A stretch of 64,000 bases of DNA. Origin: Flammeovirga agarivorans (GTDB lineage Bacteria > Bacteroidota > Bacteroidia > Cytophagales > Flammeovirgaceae). The position numbers were made by a program, and so were the translations under genes. Shown in pieces: positions 44,078-53,113 of this stretch. Every line of letters starts with the position of its first letter. Within the stretch, counting starts at the first letter, position 1. Below the pieces are notes generated by a model. The model was not told where the DNA came from, searched no databases, and worked only from the letters and a program-made list of their open reading frames with translations. The stretch spans positions 372,001-436,000 of the forward strand of contig NZ_JABAIL010000001.1 of the NCBI RefSeq assembly GCF_012641475.1, in the 5' to 3' direction.

Positions 44078-45052
44078 ATGACAAATACTCCTTTAGTGAC
44101 AGTAATTTGTTTGAGTTATAATCAAGAAAAATTTGTTGAAAAGACGCTTTTGTCTATTAAACAACAAAACTATTCTAATATAGAAATAATTATTGTAGAT
44201 GATGCAAGTAATGATGATTCTGTGAATGTAATCTTATCAACATTACAAAAATACGATATTACTGCAACATTCATTCAGCTAGAAGAAAACAAAGGAAATT
44301 GTAAGGCCTTTAACAAAGCATTATCTCTGTCCAAAGGAGAATATATAATTGACTTGGCTGCAGACGATATTCTTTTACCCAATAGAATTAAAGATGATGT
44401 AGGTAAGTTTCAACAATGCTCAGACGAGTTTGCTGCTGTTTTTTCTGATATATCTACTATTGATGAAAATGATAAGCTATTAGCACCTTCCTATTTTAAA
44501 AGAGATACGCAAGGAGCATTGTTATTAGATGTTATTGAAGGAGATGTATATGAGAGAGTATTGAGTAATCCGCCTTTATTCTCTGCTCCAACAATTACTT
44601 TTAAAGCCAAATATCTCTTAGAGATGGGAGGATATGATGAAACGCTGGCATATGAAGATTTTGATATTTGGATTCGCTTGGCAAGGAAGTATAAGTTTGC
44701 ATTCTACGATGAGATAAATACTCAAAAAAGAGAAGTGAGATACTCTTTAGGTAAACAGTTTTACAAAAAAAGAGGAAACCAACTATTAAGGTCAACCTTA
44801 AGAATATGTCTCAAAGCAAAAGATCTGAATAGGAACAGAAAAGAGGATTTATCATTGGCTAATTCTGTCCGTTATCATGCCCAATTAGCCTTTTTTACAG
44901 AAAACTATATCACAGCAAAAGCATTTTATTCTCTACTCTTTCAGTTGGTTTCTCCTTCGTTAAGAGATAGATGTTTGTTGATCTTTTTAAAAAATAAGGT
45001 GTCTCTAAGTAAGGTTTATAGTATCTTTTTATCAAAAAGAGGTAAGTCCTAA
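44078..45052 (+). CDS. family 2 glycosyltransferase
   Basis: A 324-residue GT-A fold enzyme starting at the ATG at 44078; a GTG at 44054 would overlap the divergent mscS start. The N-terminal VTVICLSYNQEKFVEKTL block, IIIVDDASND near residue 40 and the DXD-like AADDIL near residue 95 identify family GT2. An ED/DFDIWIRLA block near residue 200 is the usual acceptor-side motif. The sugar and acceptor are unknown, and no other polysaccharide genes are adjacent. Confidence 0.85.
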   Translation: MTNTPLVTVICLSYNQEKFVEKTLLSIKQQNYSNIEIIIVDDASNDDSVNVILSTLQKYDITATFIQLEENKGNCKAFNKALSLSKGEYIIDLAADDILLPNRIKDDVGKFQQCSDEFAAVFSDISTIDENDKLLAPSYFKRDTQGALLLDVIEGDVYERVLSNPPLFSAPTITFKAKYLLEMGGYDETLAYEDFDIWIRLARKYKFAFYDEINTQKREVRYSLGKQFYKKRGNQLLRSTLRICLKAKDLNRNRKEDLSLANSVRYHAQLAFFTENYITAKAFYSLLFQLVSPSLRDRCLLIFLKNKVSLSKVYSIFLSKRGKS

Positions 45053-45066
45053 AATATTTTTTATTG

Positions 45067-45074
45067 TATTTTTG
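45067..45074 (+). promoter_or_regulatory. -7-like element directly before the TPR lipoprotein ATG
   Basis: TATTTTTG matches TAnnTTTG but ends only 4 bp before the ATG at 45079, so transcription from it would start at or near the start codon. Confidence 0.3.
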
Positions 45075-45078
45075 CATT

Positions 45079-45822
45079 ATGAAGACCAAACAAATAAACT
45101 TATTTTTTATTTCCTTATTTTTAATCTTATCCGCTTGTGGACCATCATCGGAAGATTTAACCAATCAAGGGAAAAAGAAACTCTCCGAGAATAAATACAA
45201 AGAAGCAATTAGCTTATTTGATGCCGCTATTAAAAGTAACGTACAAAATATGGATGCCTACAATGCAAGAGGTTACGCCCATATGTCGTTAGAGGAATAT
45301 AGCAAAGCACAAGATGACTTTACTGAAGCCATCAATATTTACATGAACACAGAAGAAGATGTACCGAATGCCTACAGATTCTACTACAATAGAGGAAATG
45401 TAAAACGTTTTCTTAGAGATCATGAAGGTGCAATTGTTGATTATACTCAGGCAATTCAATTGGATAATTCGATTTCAGATATTTATTTGAATAGAGGTTT
45501 AGAAAATGCTGAAATAAATGGTGTAGAAGCAGCCTTAAATGATTTTGATAAAGCGATTGCTCTATCACAAAGTTCAGATAAAAGGATATATTTACATAAA
45601 GCGAGAGTGTTGATTGCTGATCAACAATTTGAACAAGCTTTAAATGTTATTGGTAAAGCCATTGCTATTGATAAAGAATACGGAGAAGCATACTATTACA
45701 AAGCACTAGCCATGAGTGCCTTACGAGGTGAGGCGGATGATGAAGTGTGTAATACTTTAGCTACTGCGGAAGCTTTCGGTTATTCCCTAGCCGCAGCTGA
45801 AATTCAAAAACACTGTAAATAA
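45079..45822 (+). CDS. TPR-repeat lipoprotein
   Basis: A 247-residue protein with a lipobox LSAC near residue 20. The start is the ATG at 45079; a TTG at 45064 lies inside the -7-like element. Five or more tetratricopeptide repeats cover residues about 30-215, with typical A.AL..F..AI..D....A.YNRG signatures. Such proteins act as scaffolds for envelope complexes. It is 12 bp before the response regulator, so it may belong to that regulator's operon. Confidence 0.82.
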   Translation: MKTKQINLFFISLFLILSACGPSSEDLTNQGKKKLSENKYKEAISLFDAAIKSNVQNMDAYNARGYAHMSLEEYSKAQDDFTEAINIYMNTEEDVPNAYRFYYNRGNVKRFLRDHEGAIVDYTQAIQLDNSISDIYLNRGLENAEINGVEAALNDFDKAIALSQSSDKRIYLHKARVLIADQQFEQALNVIGKAIAIDKEYGEAYYYKALAMSALRGEADDEVCNTLATAEAFGYSLAAAEIQKHCK

Positions 45823-45834
45823 TTATTTGCTTGT

Positions 45835-47193
45835 ATGAGCAACTTTGAAAGTTTTAAAATATTTGCCCTGGAGGATAATGCTGTCTTCTCTAAAATGTTA
45901 CACTACATTTTGTCTATGGATGACGAACATGAGGTAGTAATGTTTAAAGAAGGAAAAGACCTTCTGAATGCTTTAGATCAAAAGCCTTCTGTAATTACTA
46001 TTGATTATACTTTACCTGATATGACAGGTGAGGAAGTGATTCAAAAGGTGACTTCTAGGCTTCCGGGAGTGCCAGTAATTGTGATTTCAGGGCAAACAGA
46101 TGTCAAAACTGCAATTAAACTTTTTAAGTACGGCGCATACGACTATATCACAAAAGAAGAAGATATTCGAGAGCGACTCCTCAATGCTTTAAATAAAATA
46201 AAAACGAAGCAATCCTTAGAAGAGGAGGTACAACACCTTAGAGAAGAATTATCACACAAGTACGAATTTGATAAATCGATTATTGGTAATAGTAATGCCA
46301 TGAAAAAGGTTTTTCAGATGTTACATAAAACAGTGGATAATAATATTACTGTATCGATCACAGGAGAAACAGGTACAGGTAAAGAAGTTGTTGCCAAAGC
46401 GATTCACTACAATTCTACTCGAGCAAAAAAGCCATTTGTTGCTGTGAACATTGCTGCAATTCCAACTCCTTTGTTAGAGAGTGAGCTCTTTGGACATGAG
46501 AAAGGTGCTTTTACAGGAGCAATTGCAAAACGAGTAGGAAAGTTTGAAGAAGCGAATGGAGGTACTATTTTCCTTGATGAAATTGGAGAAATGGATATCA
46601 GCCTTCAAGCAAAACTATTGAGGGTAATCCAAGAAAGAGAGGTTGTGAGAATTGGTGGCAGTAATGTGATAAAGCTGGATGTAAGAATTATCACAGCGAC
46701 CCATAGAGACTTGTCTAAAGAAATGAAAGCTAATCGCTTCAGAGAGGATTTATACTACCGTCTACTTGGTGTTCCAGTATATCTACCGCCATTAAGAGAA
46801 AGAGGTAATGATGTCATCTTGTTAGCCAAACACCTTTTACAAGAATTCTGTAATAGTAATGGAATGAATGCCATTTCATTATCAGCAGAAGCAAAACAAT
46901 TGTTGATCGATTATCACTACCCTGGAAATATTAGAGAATTAAAAGCAATTATTGAATTAGCGGCAGTGATGTGTTCGGAAAATGAAATAAAAGCAGAAGA
47001 TTTTCAGTTTTCAGGTTCGTCGGATGTTGAAGCCATTATGTCTAAAGAAATGACACTAAAGGAATATAATATTGAAATCATTCAAAGATTTATGAAACGA
47101 TATGATGATAATGTGGCAAATGTGGCAAAAAAATTGGACATTGGTAAAGTAACCATCTACCGTTATCTAAAAGAGATGGAAACAAATAATTGA
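45835..47193 (+). CDS. sigma-54-dependent response regulator (NtrC family)
   Basis: A 452-residue transcription activator with three parts. The receiver domain (1-125) has the acidic pair E13/D14, the phospho-acceptor D57, S85 and K107. The AAA+ domain (about 140-380) has Walker A GETGTGKE and the sigma-54 contact loop GAFTGA. A Fis-type HTH ends the protein ([17 protein letters not shown]). It should activate sigma-54 promoters on phosphorylation. No histidine kinase is nearby, but an Hpt protein gene follows 87 bp downstream. The target promoters cannot be told from this window. Confidence 0.92.
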   Translation: MSNFESFKIFALEDNAVFSKMLHYILSMDDEHEVVMFKEGKDLLNALDQKPSVITIDYTLPDMTGEEVIQKVTSRLPGVPVIVISGQTDVKTAIKLFKYGAYDYITKEEDIRERLLNALNKIKTKQSLEEEVQHLREELSHKYEFDKSIIGNSNAMKKVFQMLHKTVDNNITVSITGETGTGKEVVAKAIHYNSTRAKKPFVAVNIAAIPTPLLESELFGHEKGAFTGAIAKRVGKFEEANGGTIFLDEIGEMDISLQAKLLRVIQEREVVRIGGSNVIKLDVRIITATHRDLSKEMKANRFREDLYYRLLGVPVYLPPLRERGNDVILLAKHLLQEFCNSNGMNAISLSAEAKQLLIDYHYPGNIRELKAIIELAAVMCSENEIKAEDFQFSGSSDVEAIMSKEMTLKEYNIEIIQRFMKRYDDNVANVAKKLDIGKVTIYRYLKEMETNN

Positions 47194-47280
47194 TAAACTC
47201 AAGTTGAAGAACTTGATAAGTTAACTACAAATTATTTTTATACTACTTACATTTTACATTTAGTTTAGTGTGATTTTCAA

Positions 47281-47625
47281 ATGGAAAAGACAAGAATAGA
47301 TTTAAGTTATCTTGAAACTTTCGCAGGAGGCGATAATGCATTAATCTCCGAGATGATGGAGAGATTCATTATTGACGCACCTGTACAACTTTCTGAAATC
47401 AATACTGCTATCAACAACAACGACTGGAAAAATGCTTATAAGAGTTTACATAGTTTTAAATCTTCAGTAAACTTTATCGCCATCCAACCGATCAAAGATC
47501 TGGTTCTCTCTATGGAAAAAATGGCCAAAGAAGAGCATGATACTCATTTGTTGAGTGATCAATTCGCTTTATTGCAAACAGAATGTAACTTTTTGATTGA
47601 TGAGATTAAAATCAATCTGTTATAG
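47281..47625 (+). CDS. Hpt domain phosphotransfer protein
   Basis: A 114-residue stand-alone histidine phosphotransfer protein, all helical. The active His is H57 in LHSFKSS (consensus H-x-L/F-K-G/S), with K60 in the right place. The N-terminal LETFAGGDNALISEMMERF helix is typical of Hpt domains. By position it probably passes phosphate to or from the sigma-54 response regulator upstream, as part of a multistep phosphorelay whose kinase is elsewhere. Confidence 0.85.
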   Translation: MEKTRIDLSYLETFAGGDNALISEMMERFIIDAPVQLSEINTAINNNDWKNAYKSLHSFKSSVNFIAIQPIKDLVLSMEKMAKEEHDTHLLSDQFALLQTECNFLIDEIKINLL

Positions 47626-47646
47626 ACTTCAAAAAACATTAATTAA

Positions 47647-47681
47647 AAAAACGGCTTCCTTTCAACAAGGAAGCCGTTTTT
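47647..47681. terminator. bidirectional terminator between convergent genes
   Basis: A perfect 15-bp stem (47647-47661 with 47667-47681), A-rich on the left and T-rich on the right, separates the Hpt gene from the convergent TM2 gene. It ends 1 bp before the stop region of the latter. Confidence 0.88.
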
Positions 47682-47682
47682 G

Positions 47683-48624
47683 TTATGCTTCAGCACCAGG
47701 TAGAATATCAACAAAGTGATGTTCGTCGGTATACTTTCCATAAAATGCAGAAAGTGTGCGTGGCGATATTTCTTCAATAGTTAAAACCACATCTCTTTCT
47801 TCATTAAGGTACAGCCAATTTTGTCTTCTAAATCCTTCTGTTACATCTCTCTGATCTGTTACATCAAAGATGTACCCTTTGTCACTTTCTTCTCTATAGA
47901 AACGATGACCTTTGAAATATAAAATATTTGGAGGGACCTGATGTGCTCTAACTTTTTCTTCTAATTCAGGATCAATTTGGAAGATATTGACTTTTTTAGA
48001 GAAAAAGATTTTTTTGAAAGATGAGCCATGCTTGAATTCAAAATAAGCTTCTTCAATTCCTGCATGAGCTTTGAAAATACGATAGGATTCTCCTTTATTA
48101 TTATCAAACTGGTCCTCTGCTAGCACTTGCCATGTTTGTCCATTATAGTCAAATAAGAAGCCTTTCTTAAGATGATCTAATGTGATAAAAGTAGGATCGA
48201 AGCTCGGTAAGTCTAATGCTTCAGGCTGACGGATAAGGTCACTAGAGTACGCATTATTATTTCTAGCAGATCGCTGTGCATACTTGTATTTATGAGCAAT
48301 CATTCTAAATGTTTCTCTAGCTACGCCTCTATTGAATTCTCGTACTTCTTCAGGTATGGTGATTAACATGATTAACCACCAAATTCCAAGACCTCCGAAA
48401 GTAATCCAGAACAAAAACTGTTGTAACCATTTTCCTACGTACCCTAATGAAAAGGGAATAGGAGAGAATATATGAATAATGTACATCAGCAGAGTAGACC
48501 TATTGCTGGAGTTCATTTCTTCCATAAATTCATATTGGGCTTGTTCTGGTAATTGTGCAAGATCCTTAGCCATATCGTAGGGTAAGTATCTAGCGTAATC
48601 TTGTGGTATTATTAAATTTGACAT
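47683..48624 (-). CDS. TM2 domain protein with C-terminal DUF4178
   Basis: A 313-residue protein. Residues about 45-92 form a TM2 domain: two hydrophobic segments separated by a short loop (with GGLGIWWLIML in the second). From about residue 150 on there is a DUF4178-like beta-rich domain, with repeated G.W.VL.E...Y.I, WL.LN and F.G.Y.DEHHFVDI patterns. DUF4178 proteins are found next to PspA-like membrane-stress genes in other bacteria, but none is here. Its role is unknown. It ends 1 bp from the bidirectional terminator. Confidence 0.7.
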   Translation of the reverse strand: MSNLIIPQDYARYLPYDMAKDLAQLPEQAQYEFMEEMNSSNRSTLLMYIIHIFSPIPFSLGYVGKWLQQFLFWITFGGLGIWWLIMLITIPEEVREFNRGVARETFRMIAHKYKYAQRSARNNNAYSSDLIRQPEALDLPSFDPTFITLDHLKKGFLFDYNGQTWQVLAEDQFDNNKGESYRIFKAHAGIEEAYFEFKHGSSFKKIFFSKKVNIFQIDPELEEKVRAHQVPPNILYFKGHRFYREESDKGYIFDVTDQRDVTEGFRRQNWLYLNEERDVVLTIEEISPRTLSAFYGKYTDEHHFVDILPGAEA

Positions 48625-48730
48625 CTAGTATAATTATTTATGATAGTTATGGCGTTGGTCGCCGATTTAGTTAATGTATGTAATTATTTTCAACGATAAA
48701 GAGTTAGTTGGGTTTCGAAAATAGGTGATT

Positions 48731-50302
48731 TTATTCTGGATATTCATCACCTATTTTTAAACGGGCTTTCTCCTGAATGACATCTTGCACCGTACGCTTC
48801 TCAATTTTACCTTCTAACCAAGAAATAATATCAAAATACATAAATGGATATTTCTCAAAACGATCGCCTTCTAGTGGTAATAAAACTTCTTTTAATTGAA
48901 TAAAAGCTTCCATTAGTTCTTGATCATTCATGTTTCTTGAAAGTTTTTTCAAGAATGCCATAATGTACTTCTGAAATTTGAAAAGATTGTCCTTTCTCAA
49001 CATGAAGCGGTAAGTTGACTTTACATAATAGTCTACCAAGTCTGTATTACCCATTTCATAATGACTAATAAGGTTGACAATTCTTGCAAAAACATGGACG
49101 TCTTCTCTTACATCCATTTCTAACGCATCAGAATTAATAATTCTATTTAGCCATCTTGATGAAAGTCTAAAATCACTGGCGCCGAAATAAAGACAAGCAA
49201 TTTTATAATAGAGAATAAGTCTCGAGTGCTTATTCAGTTTTGTGATAAAGAACTCAATATTACTCAATAATGCGTTTAACCTTTGAATACCGCCAGTAAA
49301 ATCACCCAACATAAACAATCTATTGAACTCATGTATGTATGAGTATTTTAATAGTTTCATTTTAATGTTTTCACTCAGTTCAACTTTTTTCATTGTTCTT
49401 ATTTTTCTAAACAATGATTTAGTATTCACAAAGTCTTTATACTGATTATTCTTGTATTGCCCATTCAACACGTTATTGATGGACGCAATATATAAGTCCA
49501 ATTTGGCAGGGATGATGTCTTGATTATTATGGAATATATTCAGAGCCTTTTCAGCATATTCTAAACCTGTATTGACATCATTAGTAAAATAATAAAAACC
49601 AACATATAAATCGTAAAGACTAAGTTTTTCATTGATCGAAAGTTTGTCCTCATCGATATTGAATATATCACCTTTAACTAAACTCATGGCTTTGTTTAAG
49701 TCTTTCTGACTTTTGACATAACCCGTTTTTAGGTAGAAAGCATTAAGTGTTGCGGATATATTTGTAAATCGGTTGATAGTATTGATTCGGTCATTAGCGT
49801 CCTGTACTTCTTGGATCAACTTATTTACTCTACGTTGGTTGTGTTTATCCAAAGTATGAGACAGTAAACTCTTTTCCCATCGAAGAATTTCAAGAAGTAA
49901 CTCTAAATGATCACTCTTTTGTGCTTTCTTTTTACACTTTCGTAGAGTATCAGCGCACTGATCGTATAATCCTCGATTATATAAAAGCTCGACATGATCA
50001 ATCATTTCTCTAATCTCAGCATCTTCCATTTTTGTTAAATGAAATTGCCTTAAAGACTGAAGAATACGCTTGTATAAGTGAGCTTTGAGATTGGAGAATT
50101 GTGATGGTTTTAGCTCAGGTGTAGACGCTAGCAAAGCATCCTCATCGAAGACTTCTTGCTTATCGATAAGGTCAAACAAAAGCATAAACTTTTTGTTCGT
50201 ATTAGTATTGGTTTCATTCGAGACCAGTTTAAAATAACGTTTCTCACTGCGAGACATCGACTTGATAAGCTGATATAAGTGATTTGATCTTTCTTTAGGC
50301 AT
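48731..50302 (-). CDS. helical (TPR-like) Bacteroidota protein of unknown function
   Basis: A 523-residue cytoplasmic protein, almost wholly helical and rich in K, L, N and Y. It has a distinctive N-terminus (MSRSEKRYFKL near residue 15), which I recognise as recurring in uncharacterised Bacteroidota proteins of this length. The spacing of aromatic and leucine residues (for example YDQCADTLRKCKKKA near 138) suggests TPR-like helix pairs. It is divergent from leuA, with a -7 element 40 bp before its ATG. No enzyme motif is seen. Confidence 0.65.
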   Translation of the reverse strand: MPKERSNHLYQLIKSMSRSEKRYFKLVSNETNTNTNKKFMLLFDLIDKQEVFDEDALLASTPELKPSQFSNLKAHLYKRILQSLRQFHLTKMEDAEIREMIDHVELLYNRGLYDQCADTLRKCKKKAQKSDHLELLLEILRWEKSLLSHTLDKHNQRRVNKLIQEVQDANDRINTINRFTNISATLNAFYLKTGYVKSQKDLNKAMSLVKGDIFNIDEDKLSINEKLSLYDLYVGFYYFTNDVNTGLEYAEKALNIFHNNQDIIPAKLDLYIASINNVLNGQYKNNQYKDFVNTKSLFRKIRTMKKVELSENIKMKLLKYSYIHEFNRLFMLGDFTGGIQRLNALLSNIEFFITKLNKHSRLILYYKIACLYFGASDFRLSSRWLNRIINSDALEMDVREDVHVFARIVNLISHYEMGNTDLVDYYVKSTYRFMLRKDNLFKFQKYIMAFLKKLSRNMNDQELMEAFIQLKEVLLPLEGDRFEKYPFMYFDIISWLEGKIEKRTVQDVIQEKARLKIGDEYPE

Positions 50303-50341
50303 CGTAATTATTCAATCCTTTTGTAATGCAATACTATCCAT

Positions 50342-50349
50342 CAAAATTA
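50342..50349 (-). promoter_or_regulatory. -7 promoter element for the 523-residue gene
   Basis: On the minus strand TAATTTTG matches TAnnTTTG, 39 bp before the ATG at 50302. Confidence 0.4.
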
Positions 50350-50404
50350 CATTTTATGAGGGATAAAAGTAAATTAAACATCGTAAAATGTATCTTTTTT
50401 AGTT

Positions 50405-50434
50405 TTTGATGCTTTTCATCACCATTTACATTTG
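50405..50434 (+). promoter_or_regulatory. complete sigma-A-type promoter for leuA
   Basis: TTTG at 50405-50408 and TACATTTG at 50427-50434, with an 18-base spacer, fit the Bacteroidota -33/-7 promoter. It lies 75 bp before the leuA ATG. This is the best promoter I see in the window. Confidence 0.62.
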
Positions 50435-50509
50435 AAATTACATTGCTTCTGCAATGAATGGTTTATTTCTAAATGATAATAAAACAAACACCTAAAAGTG
50501 TTTAAGCCT

Positions 50510-51664
50510 ATGAACGATAAAGTTTTTATTTTCGACACGACATTACGAGATGGAGAGCAGGTACCAGGTTGCCGTTTGAATACTGAAGAGAAGTTAGTAA
50601 TAGCTCGTGCACTCGAAGGTCTAGGCGTTGATATTATCGAAGCAGGTTTCCCAATTTCAAGTCCTGGTGACTTCGAAGCGGTAAATCGTATTGCTTCTGA
50701 AATACGAAATACAACTGTTTGCGGATTGACAAGAGCAGTTAAAAAAGACATTGAGGTGGCAGCTGAGGCTCTTAAGCCTGCAGCAAGACCTAGAATTCAT
50801 ACAGGTATTGGTACTTCTGACCAACATATTTTTACAAAACTAAGACTAGACAGAGATAGAGTCATTGAAAGAGGGGTTGAAGCTGTTAAGTTGGCAAAAA
50901 CATTTGTAGAAGATGTCGAGTTCTATGCAGAAGATGCAGGTAGAACAGATAACGAATACTTGGCTCGAGTCATTGAGGCTGTAATTGCAGCCGGAGCTAC
51001 AGTTGTGAATATTCCTGATACAACAGGATATTGTATTCCAGAAGAATATGGTGCGAAGATCAAATTCTTGAAAGAGAATGTGAAAAATATCGACAAAGCC
51101 ATTATTTCGACTCACTGTCATAATGACCTTGGTATGGCTACAGCAAATTCATTATCAGGCGTAAGCAATGGTGCTCGTCAGATTGAATGTACTGTGAATG
51201 GTATTGGAGAAAGAGCCGGTAACACTTCTATGGAAGAAGTTGTTATGGCGATGAGAAAACATAATATGTTGAACTTCGATACAGCTATACATACTCAAAA
51301 AATTTACGAAATCAGCCGTTTGGTTTCTGATACAATGCGTATGCCTGTGCAACCTAACAAAGCAATTGTTGGTGACAATGCATTCTCACATTCATCAGGA
51401 ATTCACCAAGACGGTGTGATCAAGAGCAGAGACAATTATGAAATCATCGACCCTGCTGAGGTAGGAGTTTCGGAATCATCAATTGTTTTAACTGCAAGAA
51501 GTGGTAGAGCTGCTTTATTCTATCGTATCCAAAAATTGGGGCACACATTAAGCCACGAAGCGTTAGAAGAAGCTTATCAAGAATTCTTGAAAATGGCAGA
51601 TCGCCTTCAAACTGTTGAAGACGAACACCTTCAAGAGCTACTTCAAGCTGTGAAAGTTGCATAA
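50510..51664 (+). CDS. leuA: 2-isopropylmalate synthase, short form
   Basis: Condenses 2-ketoisovalerate with acetyl-CoA, the first step of leucine synthesis. I start it at the ATG at 50510 (384 residues); a GTG four codons earlier is possible. The metal-binding block [12 protein letters not shown] is at the N-terminus and [13 protein letters not shown] near residue 200, with the NGIGERAGN block near 230. At 384 residues it has the catalytic and linker regions but lacks the C-terminal LeuA allosteric dimer domain, so leucine feedback may be absent. No leuBCD genes are nearby. A citramalate or homocitrate synthase cannot be wholly excluded. Confidence 0.82.
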   Translation: MNDKVFIFDTTLRDGEQVPGCRLNTEEKLVIARALEGLGVDIIEAGFPISSPGDFEAVNRIASEIRNTTVCGLTRAVKKDIEVAAEALKPAARPRIHTGIGTSDQHIFTKLRLDRDRVIERGVEAVKLAKTFVEDVEFYAEDAGRTDNEYLARVIEAVIAAGATVVNIPDTTGYCIPEEYGAKIKFLKENVKNIDKAIISTHCHNDLGMATANSLSGVSNGARQIECTVNGIGERAGNTSMEEVVMAMRKHNMLNFDTAIHTQKIYEISRLVSDTMRMPVQPNKAIVGDNAFSHSSGIHQDGVIKSRDNYEIIDPAEVGVSESSIVLTARSGRAALFYRIQKLGHTLSHEALEEAYQEFLKMADRLQTVEDEHLQELLQAVKVA

Positions 51665-51748
51665 CAACTTCACAATGCCTACATTAGAATTTATGTTTAT
51701 ATGTGTTTATATATGGTTTAAAACCATTTATGGTTAGTATGTGGTAAG

Positions 51749-51781
51749 TGCGGCTTCCAGTTGGAGGCCGTTCTTTTTTTG
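51749..51781 (+). terminator. Rho-independent terminator after leuA
   Basis: An 8-bp GC-rich stem (51751-51758 with 51763-51770, one G-U pair), a 4-base loop, and a run of T residues. Confidence 0.75.
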
Positions 51782-52162
51782 TCTATACTTTTTTACCCCT
51801 TATTCCCTTCCTCAAAATCAATCAATTATCTCATTTTAATCTCGGTGTTTGCTTTGTTCTGAAAACCTGCGTTTTCGCAGGTCATTTTATGGTGTAAAAA
51901 ATTGATGTCTTGTGTATTATACCATAAGTATTGCCTAATAAACCCTCTACATTTGTAATGTACAATAAAGAAAAACAAAGTAAATTTTCATTTCATATCA
52001 TAGGACAAATAAACATGTACTCAAAGACTATTAATGTTGTAAGAATAGTTTTCACACACACTAACCAAATCACAGTCTAGTTACAGACTTAGTATAACGT
52101 GTTGTAAAATACCAATTCAATTATTAATCATTCATTGAAAATTGTTCCAACATAAGTATTAC

Positions 52163-52202
52163 CAAAAAAAATGACATCCGCTTAGATTAGGCGGATGTCA
52201 TT
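52163..52202 (-). terminator. terminator after the STAS-like gene
   Basis: A perfect 12-bp stem (52191-52202 with 52170-52181) with a 9-base loop, followed on the minus strand by eight T residues. Confidence 0.88.
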
Positions 52203-52218
52203 ATTATTTATATCTATA

Positions 52219-52968
52219 TTATTTTAAGTTTAACCAAGTCCTAGCTCTATCAGCATCTTCCAAAACGAAGTATTCAATATTCACACCTGGTGTGATGATA
52301 TCACTAATTCTAGTAAGTAGGTCACTCCATTGGTTACTTTGACCTACAAAGGCTATTTTATTGATCTTAGAGTAGTGTTTTAGACCATTCTTAAGATCAT
52401 TCCATAATGCAGAAATATTAGAGTACCCTTTAAAGTTGTCGAACTGTAAGTAAAGGTTTATCTCAGATTTTGTATCTGCTTGATTGGAAAAATCTTGATC
52501 GATCATATAAACTTCTTGAGGGTTTATTTTACCTGAGAGCTTGTAAGCCAAGAAGTTATCATTACTGTCTGTGGCTAACTTTTTAATCGCAGGAGAGTAC
52601 ACTTCATCATCTTGTAATAACCAAACTAATGCCTGATCTCTCTCCGATATATTGAAGCATTTTATAGGGAATTCAGACATCATAAAGTCTGCAAAGGAGG
52701 ATACACCTTGAAGCCATTCTATGTCAGAAACTATGGCAAATTTTTCAATATGTTTTTTCGCAGCAAACTTTTCCTTAATTATCATGAAAAAATCTTTGTA
52801 ATGTTCTAATCCTCCGATCTTTGTGTATTCAGCAAGGACCCTAACTTTTCCATTTTTAGCTTTTTCTTCTACAGCATCAACAAAGCTTTCAAAACCTTTC
52901 GTATCAATTTCTCCATTTAATGTAATGCCGACAACTTGTGCTCCAAGTGAGTTATTTATGTGTATCAT
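52219..52968 (-). CDS. tandem SpoIIAA/STAS-SEC14-like domain protein
   Basis: A 249-residue cytoplasmic protein starting at the ATG at 52968; the longer frame adds 29 residues of basic, low-complexity sequence. It consists of two similar halves of about 120 residues. Each has strands and helices of the SpoIIAA-like fold: GITLNGEIDTKGF ... KIAIVSD-like ... WLL-DD in the first and AYKLSGKINPQEVY ... KIAFVGQ ... ARTWL in the second. Proteins of this family in marine bacteria have unknown function. It is alone, with its own terminator. Confidence 0.72.
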   Translation of the reverse strand: MIHINNSLGAQVVGITLNGEIDTKGFESFVDAVEEKAKNGKVRVLAEYTKIGGLEHYKDFFMIIKEKFAAKKHIEKFAIVSDIEWLQGVSSFADFMMSEFPIKCFNISERDQALVWLLQDDEVYSPAIKKLATDSNDNFLAYKLSGKINPQEVYMIDQDFSNQADTKSEINLYLQFDNFKGYSNISALWNDLKNGLKHYSKINKIAFVGQSNQWSDLLTRISDIITPGVNIEYFVLEDADRARTWLNLK

Positions 52969-53113
52969 TTTTAATGTATTGTTTTTAAAGTGTAATCTAT
53001 TTTTACTTATTATTCGTATACGGTATTTACAGTCATTATGGCTATAAAAAATCATTTTTTTATCATCAAGATTTTGGTATTTTCAACAGAGAATTATTAA
53101 CCATACTGTAAAT

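Larger units (their letters stand above)
51665..52218. other. gene-free spacer after leuA
   Basis: A 554-bp stretch between leuA and the convergent STAS-like gene. It holds the leuA terminator, a 7-bp GC-rich hairpin at 51865-51882, a lone -7-like TACATTTG at 51948-51955, and the terminator of the STAS-like gene. A 21-codon reading frame (52015-52080) follows the lone -7 element but has no other support. Confidence 0.5.

Noticed and set aside
51865-51882. GC-rich hairpin as a leuA terminator
   Set aside because: It has no T-run directly after it on the plus strand, and a better terminator lies closer to the leuA stop at 51749-51781.
52015-52080. A 21-codon reading frame as a leader peptide or small gene
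   Set aside because: It has no run of leucine or other regulatory codons and no gene downstream on that strand; mentioned only as part of the spacer.
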